Assembly (NCBI RefSeq): GCF_014280875.1
Contig: NZ_JACLAL010000007.1
Location: forward strand, 62,001-126,000
Direction of reading: 5' to 3'
Source: Paenirhizobium daejeonense
GTDB lineage: Bacteria; Pseudomonadota; Alphaproteobacteria; Rhizobiales; Rhizobiaceae
DNA: 64,000 nucleotides
Part shown: in pieces, positions 26,586 to 36,912 of the stretch
Numbering within the stretch: the first letter of the stretch is position 1
Layout: the number at the start of each line of letters is the position of its first letter
The notes under the pieces: model-generated
Databases searched by the model: none
What the model saw: the letters and a program-made list of their open reading frames with translations, nothing else
Told to the model about the DNA's origin: nothing
Position numbers and translations under genes: made by a program

Positions 26586-27227
26586 ATGTCTTTTGACCCG
26601 CTGAGTACAGTTATGGCCTGGATTGGTGCATATGGTCTTGTGGGTATCTTTGCCATGGCCGCGGCTGAGCGCTTCGTCCCATTGATACCGTCGTACGGCC
26701 TGTTTCTGGTGGTCGGCATTGGCGCGTCAAACGGAGCCTGGTCACTCTCAGCCGGCTTTCTGGCGACGGTCATTGGCGGCGGTTTGGGTTGCGCCATCTG
26801 GTTTTATGCGGTTCGAGGACTGGGGGCCGCGCGCTCCGGGCGCTTCCTGCATGGAACCGGACGTATTTTCGGGTTGCATACCGATCGCATCGAGCGCTGG
26901 ATTGCCTCCTTCCATCGCCATCAGACCATACTGGCCTTCTTGCTCCAACTCATGCCGACCATCAGGCTCTTCGCTCCAGCCTTTGCCGGCCTTCTGCGCG
27001 CGGGGTCGCGCAGCTTTCTACTCGCTTCGGTAGCCGGAATCATGGTCTGGAATGGCTTGTTCATCGGCACGGGATATGCCGCTTCGCGTTTCTTCGAGAC
27101 CACCAATACAACAGTCCTGGCGATACTTGCGCTCGGCGGCCTGCTGGTCGCAGAGGCCGTCCTGTTCTGGATCGGGCGAAGGCTTCACCCCCACCGAAAA
27201 GCCGATGCCGCCGCTTGCGAGATCTGA
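26586..27227 (+). CDS. DedA-family membrane protein
   Basis: A 213-residue inner-membrane protein of the DedA/SNARE-associated family, several members of which act in undecaprenyl-phosphate or lipid flipping. Acidic family residue in AAAERFVPLIPSYGLFL, the conserved FLLQLMPTIRLFAPAFAG segment with Arg, and about five hydrophobic stretches are visible. ATG 26586 has GAGGAGG upstream; the open frame extends back to 26526 without conservation. The gap before it (26406-26585) holds no gene. Confidence 0.85.
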   Translation: MSFDPLSTVMAWIGAYGLVGIFAMAAAERFVPLIPSYGLFLVVGIGASNGAWSLSAGFLATVIGGGLGCAIWFYAVRGLGAARSGRFLHGTGRIFGLHTDRIERWIASFHRHQTILAFLLQLMPTIRLFAPAFAGLLRAGSRSFLLASVAGIMVWNGLFIGTGYAASRFFETTNTTVLAILALGGLLVAEAVLFWIGRRLHPHRKADAAACEI

Positions 27228-27657
27228 CCGGTACATCGGGTCGGCGCGTAGCCGATCCTGGCTCCTTCTGAAGCACATCACGTTTGGAATACCTTACGGA
27301 TCGTGACGTTTTGCTTTCTTGTCGGGTAAGGCCCCCCGTGCCCGAAGATGTAGTTTCCGAGCTTCCCTGCAGCCCCGGCGACATCCGTCCCGGGCAACAT
27401 GCGAACCGGAGGGCGGGACGGAAATCAAGGGGCGTCATGCGTCATCAAACGCTTTCCAAGGCGGTGGACGCCCCTCGTGCACGGCTTCTAGCATGCTTCG
27501 AACGCCATGAGGGGCTATCAACGTCGTCTCCGGAATGGAAACGCACTTCCGGCGTAAGGAAACCCGATCGCCATAATGGGCGACGGGTCCGGATTTCATG
27601 AAAGGGATCAAATAAACGGGGGGAACGTTGGATTCTAGCTCGACCGGGGAGAAATCA
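27228..27657. other. Intergenic, no recognised gene
   Basis: Short ORFs on both strands carry no known motif. A bulged hairpin is possible near 27568-27592 (CCCGATCGCC with GGGCGACGGG). The ribosome binding site of the next gene (GGGGAG near 27646) marks the end. Confidence 0.5.
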
Positions 27658-28715
27658 ATGTCCGCCTATCGAGTCGGTTTTATCGTCATGTTAACGCTGG
27701 TCTCCATCGCCTTCGTCGCGGTGGTTTGGCCCTTTTTTCCGCAATCCTATGGGCTGTGGTTTTCGCGATTATCTTTTTTCCGATCCATGCTCGTATTGAA
27801 CGTGCCGTGAAAGGGCACGAAAATATCGCGGCCGGCCTTTCCATCCTGGCCTGTCTATGTCTAGTGATCGTTCCGGCCCTCGTCGTGGCGACCTCGCTCG
27901 CGAACCAGGCAGGCGCGCTTTTCCTGCGCATCCAGGACGGCGAGATCGATCTTCCGGACCTTTTGCGGAGGATGGAGAGCACCCTTCCGCTCTTCATACG
28001 TGAATATCTTGAAGGCGTTAGCATCGAGGGGCTCGTTAACATGCGAGAGAGCATGTCGGCGGCGGCGATAGGGAGCGGCGGCTTCTTTGCAGGCCGAGCA
28101 TTGAGTCTTGGCCAAAGTACGCTGGCTTTCCTCCTGTCGTTTGGCACCATGCTCTACTTGCTCTTCTTCCTCTTCCGCAATGGTCGCGAGCTGGCGCAGA
28201 CAATAAGGCGTGCCCTTCCGTTGAGCGATGACCATACCCGGAAATTTGCCCTGAAGTTTACATCGGTTGTGCGGGCAACTGTTCGCGGAAATGTCATCAT
28301 CGCCATCGTCCAAGGTTTGATAGGGGGCATCACATTCTGGTTTCTGGATCTCCAACCGGCGTTTCTCTGGGGCGTGGCGATGAGTCTTTTATCGATGTTG
28401 CCGGCCGTGGGCGCCATGCTTATCTGGTTTCCGGCGGCGACCTACCTTGCGCTCATAAGTCTTTGGTGGCAGGCAATCTCGCTCACGATGGTGGGGATCT
28501 TCGTCATCGGCCTTGTTGATAATCTGATGCGTCCATCGCTGGTGGGCCAGAAAACCAGAGTGCCAGATTACCTTGTCCTTATCTCGACCCTCGGTGGCAC
28601 CGCATTGATTGGCATGAACGGCTTCACCGTCGGTCCCATGGTTGCCGCTTTCTTCATGGCGGCATGGTCGATCTTTGTTGCGGAAAGGCAGCCGGGCGAA
28701 AATACGATTCAGTGA
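27658..28715 (+). pseudogene. AI-2E-family transporter gene with a frameshift at a poly-T run
   Basis: The AI-2E/PerM family of multi-spanning permeases is spread over two frames. ATG 27658 with GGGGAG upstream encodes the first hydrophobic segment (VGFIVMLTLVSIAFVAVVWP). The family continuation (SAILWAVVFAIIFFPIHARI) is in another frame and runs to 28715 with good conservation (AAIGSGGFFAGRALS, FVIGLVDNLMRPSLVG). The switch is at six T (27733-27738); seven T would restore one frame. Options are a real null mutation, a sequencing error, or slippage at the run. Starting at TTG 27726 would lose the first helix and lacks a ribosome binding site. Confidence 0.75.
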
Positions 28716-29509
28716 GAAAGCCAGCTTGGTGGTGTTGATGAACGGAACTGGCACAGGGGTACGTTGAAGCGTGGCCTGAAGTCCGCGATCGGCATCTGCT
28801 TGCCGGTTCCGGGGATACTCCAAGCCTCCCTTTAATCGTCGCAAGCATCACAACGACCGTCGTCGCCCTGCGCAACATATTGAAATTATTCCCGAAGTCT
28901 TTCAGGCTTCAACCATATAGATCACAATCACGCACCGGCCTGATAGACCTGTTCTTCCTGCCGGAGAAGCGATAGCCGCGTTCGTCAGCTCTCAGTTCCA
29001 GCATACTTTTCAGAGATGCTCATACGGTCATCGTACCTATCCGCATCTGGCGACGCTTGGCATCCTCATCGCCAATGCGAGCCCAGTCGTCTAATCTGTC
29101 TTACCAGTCGCGCTCGATTCGCCATTCCGAACTGTATTCACCCTGCTACGACTGCCACGGTTCTCCCAATTCCTGATCATCGCGGGTTCTCGTTCGATGT
29201 TTGCGAAATGCGCGAGGGCTAATTGTCGCTTTACCAACCGACGTGCCGCTGCATTGTTCCCAATTGCTGGCAGCGAGCATAAGAACAGCGTGACGTCGCC
29301 ACGACGGCATGGGTGAGTTCGGCGGATGACAACGTATATCTCGTTGGCACGGACCGAATCTACCGAAGTCGTGCTCGGATGACTGGGGACCGTCTTTGGG
29401 CGGATCAAGGCCAGAAGAAACACGCGTAAAGCCGCTATTGTCTCTCGTGGAAGCAACCACGGGGCAAGGTCAGCCCGATTGTACATGAAGGACCGGTCCC
29501 TCGATTGAC
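28716..29509. other. Nearly 800 bases without a recognised gene
   Basis: Lies between convergent genes (AI-2E-type, plus; napC, minus). Minus-strand ORF 29091-29486 and smaller ORFs show no family motif, no ribosome binding site stands out, and composition appears less gene-like than the flanks. No tRNA or IS end was recognised. Confidence 0.5.
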
Positions 29510-30205
29510 CTACTCCAATTCACTTTCGGTCAGATAAGCCAGAAGACGGTCGAGATCCTCCATGCGGTGATAGGCGGTCTTGCCCATCAGTTCGGCGGGG
29601 ACCTTCCAGCCTGGGTCAACACCGTCCATATTCGGCAATTCATGTGCGATCCCCTTGTGGCAATCGATACAGGTCGCCTTTCCGGCCAGAAGATAGCGGG
29701 TGTGGATTTCGGCGGCTCGTTCGGTCTGTTTCGAGAGATCCATCGCGATCGAGGAATGGCAGTTCCTGCATTCCAGGCTGTCGTTTGCCTTCAGCCGGGC
29801 CCATTCGTGCTGCGCCAGTTCCAGACGCTTGTCGAGGAACTTCTGCCGGGTATTGATCGTGCCGAAAATCTTGCCCCAGACTTCCTTCGAGGCCTGCATC
29901 TTGCGGGCGATCTTGTCGGTCCATTGATGCGGTACATGGCAATCGGGGCAGGAGGCGCGCACCCCGGAACGGTTCGAGAAGTGCACCGTCCTTGTCAGTT
30001 CCTCGTAGACATTGGTCTTCATCTCGTGACAGCCGGTACAGAAGGCCTCCGTATTGGTCAGTTCGAGAGCGGTGTTGAACGCGCCCCAGAACATGACGCC
30101 GCCCACAAAGCCGCCGAGCGTCAGAAAGCCTAGGCCGAGGGTTGCTGCGGGCGTGCTCAGAATGCCCCACGCCCAGAGAACGATCGCTTTCAGCCATGCC
30201 ATCAT
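29510..30205 (-). CDS. napC: Periplasmic nitrate reductase membrane cytochrome NapC
   Basis: A 231-residue NapC/NirT-type tetraheme quinol dehydrogenase that takes electrons from quinol and passes them to NapAB. An N-terminal membrane anchor ([20 protein letters not shown]) precedes four CXXCH haem sites: CTGCH, CPDCH, CRNCH and CIDCH. Last gene of napEFDABC; its start overlaps the napB stop by four bases. Confidence 0.95.
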   Translation of the reverse strand: MMAWLKAIVLWAWGILSTPAATLGLGFLTLGGFVGGVMFWGAFNTALELTNTEAFCTGCHEMKTNVYEELTRTVHFSNRSGVRASCPDCHVPHQWTDKIARKMQASKEVWGKIFGTINTRQKFLDKRLELAQHEWARLKANDSLECRNCHSSIAMDLSKQTERAAEIHTRYLLAGKATCIDCHKGIAHELPNMDGVDPGWKVPAELMGKTAYHRMEDLDRLLAYLTESELE

Positions 30206-30696
30206 TGGTCAGATCCGATGGGTTTGAAGCCAAGCTCGCTCATATCCTTGAAGCTGTTGTCCACCAGCGGTTTCGCATCCGCCTGCGGCACGTGGCAGGC
30301 GGTACAGAAATAGCGGCGCGGCGAGACATCGGCGAGCATCTGGCCTTCACGGGTCATGTAGTGGGTGACACTGATCATCGGCGCTCCCGAACCTTCGGTC
30401 AGCTCCCGTTTGTGGCAGGACAGACAGCGGTTTGTGTTCACCGAGAGCTGGTAGCCTTCGATTGAATGCGGGATGACGGGCGGCTGGTCGGGGTAGTTCC
30501 GCATCTTGCGGATGTCATCCACCACCCATTTCGGCAGCGGCTTGGCATCCTTGCTTTCCATCGGGTTTTCGTTGCCCGACAATTGCGGAACCATCTGCGC
30601 CAACGCGGCGCTTGCCATCAAAAGTCCAAGGATGATGGCGGGCATGGCCAGTCTGCGCCGGGCATTCAGGCGACGGGAAGAACCTTGACTGCGCAT
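30202..30696 (-). CDS. napB: Periplasmic nitrate reductase diheme cytochrome NapB
   Basis: A 164-residue exported cytochrome with two haem sites (CLSCH, CTACH) that supplies electrons to NapA. Signal peptide [18 protein letters not shown]. The annotated ATG (30696) overlaps the napA 3' end by 31 bases; an in-frame ATG at 30645 would still keep a signal peptide, though with a shorter basic leader. Gene order and spacing are standard. Confidence 0.93.
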   Translation of the reverse strand: MRSQGSSRRLNARRRLAMPAIILGLLMASAALAQMVPQLSGNENPMESKDAKPLPKWVVDDIRKMRNYPDQPPVIPHSIEGYQLSVNTNRCLSCHKRELTEGSGAPMISVTHYMTREGQMLADVSPRRYFCTACHVPQADAKPLVDNSFKDMSELGFKPIGSDQ

Positions 30697-33170
30697 TTCT
30701 TGAAATCCGTCTGTTTGGAGATGGGATCGGTTGCGTCGAGCGTGACCTTGTTGATCAACTGGCTGGCATCGAACCAGGGAACGAAGATCACGCCATGCGG
30801 CATGCGATTGCGTCCGCGTGTCTCGACGCGGCTGATGATTTCACCGCGGCGGGAGACGATCCTCACCTCCGCCCCCTGATTGATGCCGAGCCTGCGGGCA
30901 TCATCGCCGTTCATGAAGCATCGCGCTCCCGGAAAGGCCTTGTAGAGTTCGGGAACGCGCATGGTCATCGAGCCTGAATGCCAGTGTTCCAGGACGCGTC
31001 CCGTGACCAGCCAGAAACCGAACTCGTCATCGGGAGATTCCGCCGGCGGTTCGTAGGGAACCGCAAGGATCACCGCGCGGCCATCCTTCTGCCCGTAGAA
31101 TTTCAGGCCCTCGCCGGCCTTTACGTAAGGGTCGTATCCCTCGCGGTATCGCCAGAGCGTTTCCTTGCCGTCGACCACGGGCCAGCGCATTCCCCGGACC
31201 TGATGATACATGTCATAGGGTGCGAGGTCGTGGCCGTGGCCGCGCCCGAAGCTCGCATATTCCTCGAACAGCCCCTTTTGCAGATAGAAGCCGAAGGCCT
31301 TGGCCTCCCTGTTCTCGTAGTCGGGAGAAACCTCCGAAAGCGGAAATCTGTCGACCTGACCGTTCTGGAACAGGACCTCATAAAGCGTCTTGTTCCGGTA
31401 TTGCGGATTGGCGGCGAGAATGTCCTCGGGCCATACCTCATCGGTGACGAAGCGCTTGGAGAACTCAACCAGCTGCCACAAGTCGGAACGCGCCTCGCCC
31501 GGTGCATTGACGAGCTGATGCCAGACATGGGTGCGGCGTTCGGCGTTTCCGTAGGCGCCCTCCTTTTCCACCCACATCGCGGCGGGGAGGATGAGGTCGG
31601 CGCTCATCGCCGTCACCGTCGGATAGGCATCCGATACGACGATGAAGTTGTCGGGGTTGCGATATCCCCTGTAGGTCTCGTTACTGGTGTTGGGGGCGGC
31701 CTGAACGTTATTGTTCACCTGCACCCAGTAGAAATTCAGCTTGCCGTCGTTGAGCATGCGATCCTGCTGCACCGCGTGATATCCCGGCTTGTCCGGGAGC
31801 AGGCCATAGGGCAGCTTCCACAATTCCTCGGCATGGGCGCGATGTTCCGCGTTGGTCACCACCATGTCGGCGGGGAGACGATGGGCGAAGGTGCCGACCT
31901 CGCGCGCCGTGCCGCAGGCGGACGGCTGCCCGGTCAGCGAAAACGGGCTGTTGCCAGGTTCCGAGATCTTTCCGGTGAGAAGATGGATATTGTAGATCAT
32001 CTGGTTCGCCCAGACGCCGCGGACATGCTGGTTGAAGCCCATGGTCCAGAGCGACATGACCTTGATCTTGGGGTCGGCATAAAGCTCCGCAAGCTGCTCC
32101 AGAAAGGCGCTGTCCACGCCCGAAAGCTCGACCGTCTTTTCCAGCGTGTATTCGGATACCAGCGCCTTGAAGGCCTCGAAATCGATCGGCTCCATCTTGC
32201 CCGCGTCGGCGGCGCCGGTCGCCTTGACCTCGAGTGGGTTGTCGGCACGCAGGCCGTAGCCGATATCCGTCATGCCGCGCATGAACTTCGTGTGCTGGTC
32301 GACGAAGTCCTGATTGACGCGGCCCGTCTGGATGATGTGGTTGGCGATGTAGTTGAGGATGGCGAGATCGGTGCCTGGCTTGAAGATCAGCGGTATGTCC
32401 GCAAGATCCATGCTGCGGTGAGTGAATGTCGAGAGAACCGCGACCTTGACATGTTCATGGCCGAGCCGCCGGTCCGCGACGCGCGTCCACAAAATGGGAT
32501 GCATCTCCGCCATGTTCGAGCCCCAGAGCACGAAGGCGTCGGCGTTTTCGAAATCATCGTAGCAGCCCATCGGCTCGTCCATGCCGAAGGTGCGCATGAA
32601 GGCCACTGCGGCCGAGGCCATGCAATGACGGGCGTTGGGATCGAGATTGTTGGAGCGGAAGCCTGCGCGCATCAGCTTCGTTGCTGCATAACCTTCGAAG
32701 ATCGTCCACTGACCTGAGCCGAACATGCCGACGGCTGTCGGCCCCTTCTCCTTCAGCACGCGCTTGGCCTGGGTGGCCATGATATCGAAGGCTTCCTCCC
32801 ATGTCACCGCCTCGAACTCGCCTTCCTTGTCGTAGACGCCGTCGCGTTTCCTGAGGAGCGGCGTGGTCAGCCGGTCCTTGCCGTACATGATCTTGGAGAG
32901 GAAATAGCCCTTGACGCAGTTGAGGCCGCGATTGACCTCTGCCTCCATGTCGCCATGGGTGGCGACCACCTGGTTTTCCTTGACGCCGACCATGACCCCG
33001 CAGCCCGTTCCGCAAAAACGGCACGGCGCCTTCGACCATTTGATTTCCAGCGCTTCCACGCCGCCGGGAATAGACTGCGCGGCTGCCGGACCGACAATGC
33101 CGGCCGTCGAGGCGGCGATGGCCGCTGCCTGGGCTTTCAGTAGATCACGCCGCGTGAGTTCTGCCGTCAT
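30666..33170 (-). CDS. napA: Periplasmic nitrate reductase catalytic subunit NapA
   Basis: An 834-residue molybdenum bis-MGD enzyme reducing nitrate to nitrite in the periplasm. Tat signal ([17 protein letters not shown]). The 4Fe-4S cluster ligands are [13 protein letters not shown] plus the Cys in [13 protein letters not shown]. The Mo-ligand Cys is in [11 protein letters not shown]-terminal molydopterin-binding region ([17 protein letters not shown]) is intact and the length is normal, so the gene looks functional. Its start overlaps napD by 26 bases, indicating translational coupling. Confidence 0.97.
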   Translation of the reverse strand: MTAELTRRDLLKAQAAAIAASTAGIVGPAAAQSIPGGVEALEIKWSKAPCRFCGTGCGVMVGVKENQVVATHGDMEAEVNRGLNCVKGYFLSKIMYGKDRLTTPLLRKRDGVYDKEGEFEAVTWEEAFDIMATQAKRVLKEKGPTAVGMFGSGQWTIFEGYAATKLMRAGFRSNNLDPNARHCMASAAVAFMRTFGMDEPMGCYDDFENADAFVLWGSNMAEMHPILWTRVADRRLGHEHVKVAVLSTFTHRSMDLADIPLIFKPGTDLAILNYIANHIIQTGRVNQDFVDQHTKFMRGMTDIGYGLRADNPLEVKATGAADAGKMEPIDFEAFKALVSEYTLEKTVELSGVDSAFLEQLAELYADPKIKVMSLWTMGFNQHVRGVWANQMIYNIHLLTGKISEPGNSPFSLTGQPSACGTAREVGTFAHRLPADMVVTNAEHRAHAEELWKLPYGLLPDKPGYHAVQQDRMLNDGKLNFYWVQVNNNVQAAPNTSNETYRGYRNPDNFIVVSDAYPTVTAMSADLILPAAMWVEKEGAYGNAERRTHVWHQLVNAPGEARSDLWQLVEFSKRFVTDEVWPEDILAANPQYRNKTLYEVLFQNGQVDRFPLSEVSPDYENREAKAFGFYLQKGLFEEYASFGRGHGHDLAPYDMYHQVRGMRWPVVDGKETLWRYREGYDPYVKAGEGLKFYGQKDGRAVILAVPYEPPAESPDDEFGFWLVTGRVLEHWHSGSMTMRVPELYKAFPGARCFMNGDDARRLGINQGAEVRIVSRRGEIISRVETRGRNRMPHGVIFVPWFDASQLINKVTLDATDPISKQTDFKKCAVKVLPVA

Positions 33171-33426
33171 CCGACATCTCCTGTTCCACGATTGCCTGCT
33201 CGAAAACCATATGGGCTGCGATCACATCGTCCATCGCCGAGATCCGCAGCAGCATCTCGCCCAGATGGCCAGCCGTCGGCCCTTCGATCACGATGACGAT
33301 CTTTCCCTGAGCCGTTGCATGAACTTCTACGCCTTCGAGCGCCTGCAGACTGCCAGCGACCATTTCGACGTGTTCCGCGCGCGTGATGACGATTGCGCTT
33401 GAAATGTGGTGCTGCACCTCAGGCAT
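33145..33426 (-). CDS. napD: NapA chaperone NapD
   Basis: A 93-residue NapD-type chaperone that binds the NapA twin-arginine signal and proofreads its export. The family's ferredoxin-like fold is suggested by [18 protein letters not shown] and [23 protein letters not shown] 33426 is chosen; the open frame continues upstream through napF but is only a shadow. It overlaps napF by 8 bases and napA by 26. Confidence 0.9.
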   Translation of the reverse strand: MPEVQHHISSAIVITRAEHVEMVAGSLQALEGVEVHATAQGKIVIVIEGPTAGHLGEMLLRISAMDDVIAAHMVFEQAIVEQEMSDDGRTHAA

Positions 33427-33922
33427 CGGCGACCTCCGGAAAAACGCGCGACTTGGTTGAAATTGCCTCCGCCGGGCAGACCGAGATGCATGCTCCGCAG
33501 CCCGTACAGGCATCTGCGTCCAGAACCGGCACGAAGGGTCCGCCGATGCGTGGCCGGAAGCGGATCGCCGCCGTGGCGCAGGCGTCCCGGCAAGCCTGAC
33601 AGTCGATGAAGTTCACGGCCAAACAATCGTCGGCGATAGTGACGTTGTGGGGAAATCGTGAGACGGGGTCAGTCGGAAAGACCCTTTCGGGACATCGGTC
33701 CGCGCACTTGCCGCAGAACGTGCACTCGCCCCTCTGGAAATCGAGGACCGGAATTCCGTGCCGGATCGATATGATCTTGCTCGGACAGGCTGTCGCGCAT
33801 TCGACGCAGCCGGAACAGTTTTTCAGAGATTCCTCTGTAATACCAGGGGGATAGTGAGTTTTGTCGCCCCCCAACGCGCGTCCGGCAAGAAATCCTCTTC
33901 TGGTACTTGTCGTCTGGGGCAT
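33419..33922 (-). CDS. napF: Ferredoxin-type protein NapF
   Basis: A 167-residue protein with several 4Fe-4S cluster motifs: CSGCVECATACP, CTFCGKCADRCP, a CQACRDAC segment and CTGCGACISVCP. NapF is thought to help assemble the NapA iron-sulfur cluster in the cytoplasm. An N-terminal TRRGFLAGRAL resembles the Tat-like start seen in many NapF proteins. It lies seven bases downstream of napE. Confidence 0.92.
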   Translation of the reverse strand: MPQTTSTRRGFLAGRALGGDKTHYPPGITEESLKNCSGCVECATACPSKIISIRHGIPVLDFQRGECTFCGKCADRCPERVFPTDPVSRFPHNVTIADDCLAVNFIDCQACRDACATAAIRFRPRIGGPFVPVLDADACTGCGACISVCPAEAISTKSRVFPEVADA

Positions 33923-33929
33923 GGCGAAC

Positions 33930-34142
33930 TCAGTTCCCGGAGTTCACGGGTGCGGGGGTGATGTCGTGCGGTCCTGGCGGGCCGTAGACAATCTGGTACA
34001 TCCATACGAGGAAGCCATAACCGCCCACCGTACCGACTGCTACGACAGGCCAGATGCCGAAAGCCAGGACGGCGAATATCAGCACCTCCCGGCGACGCCG
34101 GGCGCGGAAACCCTGCTGGCTGCTTGAACCTCCTGTCGACAC
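33930..34142 (-). CDS. napE: Small membrane protein NapE
   Basis: A 70-residue protein with one long membrane helix (EVLIFAVLAFGIWPVVAV and the VGGYGFLVWMYQIVYGPPGP tail) matching NapE/TorE. GTG at 34142 is taken as the start because GGGAGGA lies about 7 bases upstream, and no ATG fits. First gene of the nap operon. No convincing Fnr- or NnrR-type TTGAT-N4-ATCAA site was seen upstream. Confidence 0.85.
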   Translation of the reverse strand: MSTGGSSSQQGFRARRRREVLIFAVLAFGIWPVVAVGTVGGYGFLVWMYQIVYGPPGPHDITPAPVNSGN

Positions 34143-34282
34143 TGTCTCCTCCCAGGATCGAGCCCTCAGTCTAGTCAAGACATGCGCAACTGTCCATAAC
34201 GCGTTGCGCGGCGTGCAATCTTCCGGTGCATTTGGAAGGACGACACGGGAGCCTAAGTCGTCAATCACCCTGCGGATACAAC

Positions 34283-34302
34283 GCTCAAGACAAACCTTGA
34301 GC
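34283..34302. repeat. Inverted repeat upstream of napE
   Basis: GCTCAAG (34283-34289) and CTTGAGC (34296-34302) are exact complements with a 6-base spacer, 141 bases upstream of the napE start. The half-sites are in the opposite order to an Fnr box, so the binding protein, if any, is unknown. Confidence 0.35.
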
Positions 34303-34410
34303 AAGGTCAGCCATTTGCCATCGTTTCCGATCTGGCAAATGGCGGTGCTCCACCGCTTTATTCATCCGGCCGGGAGAAACCGGTTCGGCAGGGCGCGAAG
34401 AGCCCCAATT

Positions 34411-34690
34411 CTAATTGCATCCATTTCGCACTCCGATGTCCATCTGGCAACTGGCAACATTCTGGTTGCCGGGTGGCCACGGGCTCGATGTACATCTCAT
34501 TTGCTCGCCGGAGAGGAGGCGCAGGTCGGCCACCATTGGCGAGAGCCGGGCCATAAGGGAGCGGGCTTCCTCTACCGGCATGAGGCTGAGTGCGGTCGAT
34601 AATATGTCGGCGGTTGTCGCGTCCTGTGCAATGACCTGGATGCGGGCGGATCGATGGACTGTCAACAGAGGGTGACTACCCGATTAAGCG
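34411..34690 (-). pseudogene. ApbE/NosX-like FAD:protein FMN transferase, C-terminal remnant
   Basis: The minus strand reads VHRSARIQVIAQDATTADIL, then STALSLMPVEEARSLMARL and ADLRLLSGEQM, the C-terminal block of ApbE-type flavin transferases (NosX in denitrifiers) with the conserved TTAD - STALS motif. The N-terminal three quarters are missing. It lies upstream of napE on the same strand and may mark a former denitrification-linked flavin gene. The rest of 34143-35057 has no recognisable gene. Confidence 0.6.
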
Positions 34691-35057
34691 ATGTAGCCTG
34701 AGCCACACCGTTGAGCATCAGCCCCGTGCCGCGCCGGGCGAAAGCCACGTTGTTTTCGCCGAAGCGCTCGGGCGCGATAAATTGCCAAGAAATTCCAACC
34801 GATAGCCCTTATAGGTGCTGCACGCTCCGAACCGGATGAAATGGTATTGCTGTAAACGCAAGCTGCATAACGCATTCCTGGCAAAGTAGGCTGGAGCCTC
34901 TTTTCGAAGTCGCGTTCCGCTCAGGGCTTGGCGACTTCCTTACGCAGCCTGCGAGAGGCTTACGCGGCACTCGCTCACCAGTTTCACCTCCTCAAGTGCG
35001 TATTCGCGGAGGAATTTCCTTCGCTCCGGTTCCATTGAAAACACCTTAACTCAAGGC

Positions 35058-35276
35058 TCATGAAACAGGCAGCAGGCCAGATGACCTCGGACGTGTAAAG
35101 ACCGTTGATCGTTCGGCGAGAGCGTTGTCATAACTGTCGCCAACGCTTCCCACAGACGGCTCGATGCCTGCCTCCGCTAACCGCTCAGAATAACGACTGC
35201 ACACATATTGCGAGCTGCGGTCGGAATGATGATGAACCAGCTCGCCGCGGTGAACGGGCCGTCCGCTGACGTTCAC
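35058..35276 (-). pseudogene. IS3-family transposase internal fragment, frameshifted
   Basis: Minus-strand translation GELVHHHSDRSSQYVCSRYS followed by ERLAEAGIEPSVGSVGDSYD and NALAE is the conserved catalytic core of IS3-family OrfB. A one-base deletion after NALAE throws the typical TINGLYTSEVIW continuation into another frame. The fragment is joined directly to the C-terminal piece at 35280-35454, in the wrong order for one gene. Confidence 0.65.
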
Positions 35277-35279
35277 CCC

Positions 35280-35454
35280 GAATTTGGGCGAGCGTGAGCT
35301 GGAATTTTCCGGGGTTAAGGCCCATGTCAGCGGGGGGCGATGAGCAGTTCATCAGCGATATCGACACCTTGTTGCCGATATCGTTGCGTGGCCGGAATTC
35401 GTTATAGTGTCTGAGCCAATCCTCCATCTTTGATGGTACATCGTCAATGCCCAC
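35280..35454 (-). pseudogene. IS3-family transposase C-terminal fragment
   Basis: Minus-strand frame gives VPSKMEDWLRHYNEFRPRND and IGNKVSISLMN, the C-terminal block of IS3-type transposases (WLRHYNEFRPH.AIGN). It ends in NPGKFQLTLAQIRG, whose DNA probably contains the element's terminal repeat. Its position before the internal fragment shows two IS3 relics or a rearrangement. Confidence 0.6.
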
Positions 35455-35463
35455 TCGCGGCAG

Positions 35464-36804
35464 TCAAGGCGATGCCATTTGCAGCAGCTCTTCCAGATAG
35501 TTCGCTATCGCCAACAGTCTTTCCTCTGATCCCAGCGCGCCTGTGATCTGTAATCCGACGGGCATAGTTTTCTCCAGTCCGCATCTTATCGAGATACTGG
35601 GTGCGCCGGTGAGATTGGCATGTGTCAAAGAGATGATCTCGTCATCGCCCTCGGTCGAGAGAGCAGGGTCCGTTCCGGGAGCGACAAACGGGACGGTGGG
35701 GGCAAGGATCGCGTCCGTTGTCTTGAAAAGGCTAGAGAGTTGTTCCCGCCAGGAATTCTGGTTGTGCCTTGCATCGACATAGTCGATCGCCGGCAAGGTA
35801 AAACCCGCGAGAAGAAGTTCGTGTGTTCCTCTGGCATAGCCGCCCGGGTTCGAGGCAAGCGTTTGTCGATGGATGAGGGCTGCCTCCGGCATCAGGATGT
35901 CGAGAAGGGATTTCGCCATTAGTTCCGGAGTGGGCAGGTCGACGTTCACGATATGCATTCCAGCGTGTTCCAGAACCCCAAGAGTGGCGTCGAGGGCGCG
36001 GCGAACATCCGGCCGAATGGCTGGGTGGTTCCACTGGTTGGAGACGATCCCGAGCCGTAATTGCTCCGGCGAGATTGCCGGGCTGTTGTTTGGCTTGCGC
36101 ACGCCGATGACCGCGAACGCCACAGCTGCGTCTTTGCTGCTTCGCGCAAGAATGCCGAGATGGTCGAGCGAGGGCGACAGGGGATAGACCCCATCCAGCG
36201 GAAGTGTCCCGAAACCCGGCTTAAAGCCGGCGATGCCGCAATAGGAGGCCGGTGCGCGCACGGATCCACCCGTGTCCGTGCCAAGGGCAAGCGGCACAAT
36301 ACCGGCAGCGACTGCTGCGGCGGATCCGCCACTGGATCCGCCGGCAGTGAGGTGCATGTCGTGGGGATTATTGGTCTGCCCGAAGTCGGGGTGTGCAACG
36401 CCGGCCGCGAATTCGAGAAGGTTGGTCTTACCGAAGATGATCGCTCCGGCGTCTCTCAGGCGTCGGATACATTCCGCATCGACAGTGGCAAGTTTCGGCT
36501 GTACGGCCCTGGTTGCGTAGGTAGTTTCGGTTCCCGCGACGTCGATAATGTCCTTGATGGCGACCGGCACCCCATGGAGCGGCCCCCGGTCGACGCCGTC
36601 GGCAAGTTCGCGCGTGGCGCGCTCTGCCTGCTCGATAACGTCATTCGTCATGGGATCGATGAAGGCGTTGAGCTTCGGTTCCAGCAGCGCCAGTCGTTCC
36701 TGGGCCCGACGGCACACGTCGAGTGGAGTGAATGCGCCGGATCGATAGCCGTCAGCCAGTTCTCCGATGGATAGAAAGGCAGTATCGATCGGCGTGGACG
36801 TCAT
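35464..36804 (-). CDS. Amidase (amidase-signature family)
   Basis: A 446-residue amidase-signature hydrolase. The catalytic triad is visible: Lys in VPVAIKDIIDVAGT, cis-Ser and nucleophile Ser in LTAGGSSGGSAAAVAAGIVP and LGTDTGGSVRAPASYCGIAG. It could hydrolyse a carbamoyl- or amide-bearing product, such as a ring-opened hydantoin, but similar enzymes cut many amides. Same strand as the LuxR-type gene, 108 bases downstream of it, and with a copy of the LuxR-associated palindrome 59 bases upstream of its ATG. Contrast the transporter/hydantoinase operon, which is divergent. Confidence 0.88.
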   Translation of the reverse strand: MTSTPIDTAFLSIGELADGYRSGAFTPLDVCRRAQERLALLEPKLNAFIDPMTNDVIEQAERATRELADGVDRGPLHGVPVAIKDIIDVAGTETTYATRAVQPKLATVDAECIRRLRDAGAIIFGKTNLLEFAAGVAHPDFGQTNNPHDMHLTAGGSSGGSAAAVAAGIVPLALGTDTGGSVRAPASYCGIAGFKPGFGTLPLDGVYPLSPSLDHLGILARSSKDAAVAFAVIGVRKPNNSPAISPEQLRLGIVSNQWNHPAIRPDVRRALDATLGVLEHAGMHIVNVDLPTPELMAKSLLDILMPEAALIHRQTLASNPGGYARGTHELLLAGFTLPAIDYVDARHNQNSWREQLSSLFKTTDAILAPTVPFVAPGTDPALSTEGDDEIISLTHANLTGAPSISIRCGLEKTMPVGLQITGALGSEERLLAIANYLEELLQMASP

Positions 36805-36862
36805 GCTTGCTGCTCCCTGAAAACGTCAGGCAAGACAGCATGAGGCCTGTTCAGTGGCAATA

Positions 36863-36876
36863 ATGGCTGCAGTCAC
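36863..36876. promoter_or_regulatory. Imperfect palindrome before the amidase gene, copy of the 38033 site
   Basis: ATGGCTGCAGTCAC is identical at 12 of 14 positions to the perfect palindrome GTGACTGCAGTCAC at 38033-38046. It lies between the LuxR-type gene and the amidase gene, 59 bases before the amidase start. Same motif on both sides of one regulator gene suggests two operators for that regulator. Confidence 0.5.
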
Positions 36877-36912
36877 CACCGACTTTGGCACCAGGCAGGC
36901 GTAGTGGCCTTT

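Noticed and set aside
30978..32717. 579-residue plus-strand ORF opposite napA
   Set aside because: NapA is clearly coding on the minus strand with all cofactor motifs; the long antisense frame reflects GC-rich third positions.
34283..34302. Fnr or NnrR box upstream of napE
   Set aside because: The inverted repeat there is TCAAG...CTTGA, the opposite order of TTGAT-N4-ATCAA, and no other Fnr-like site was seen.
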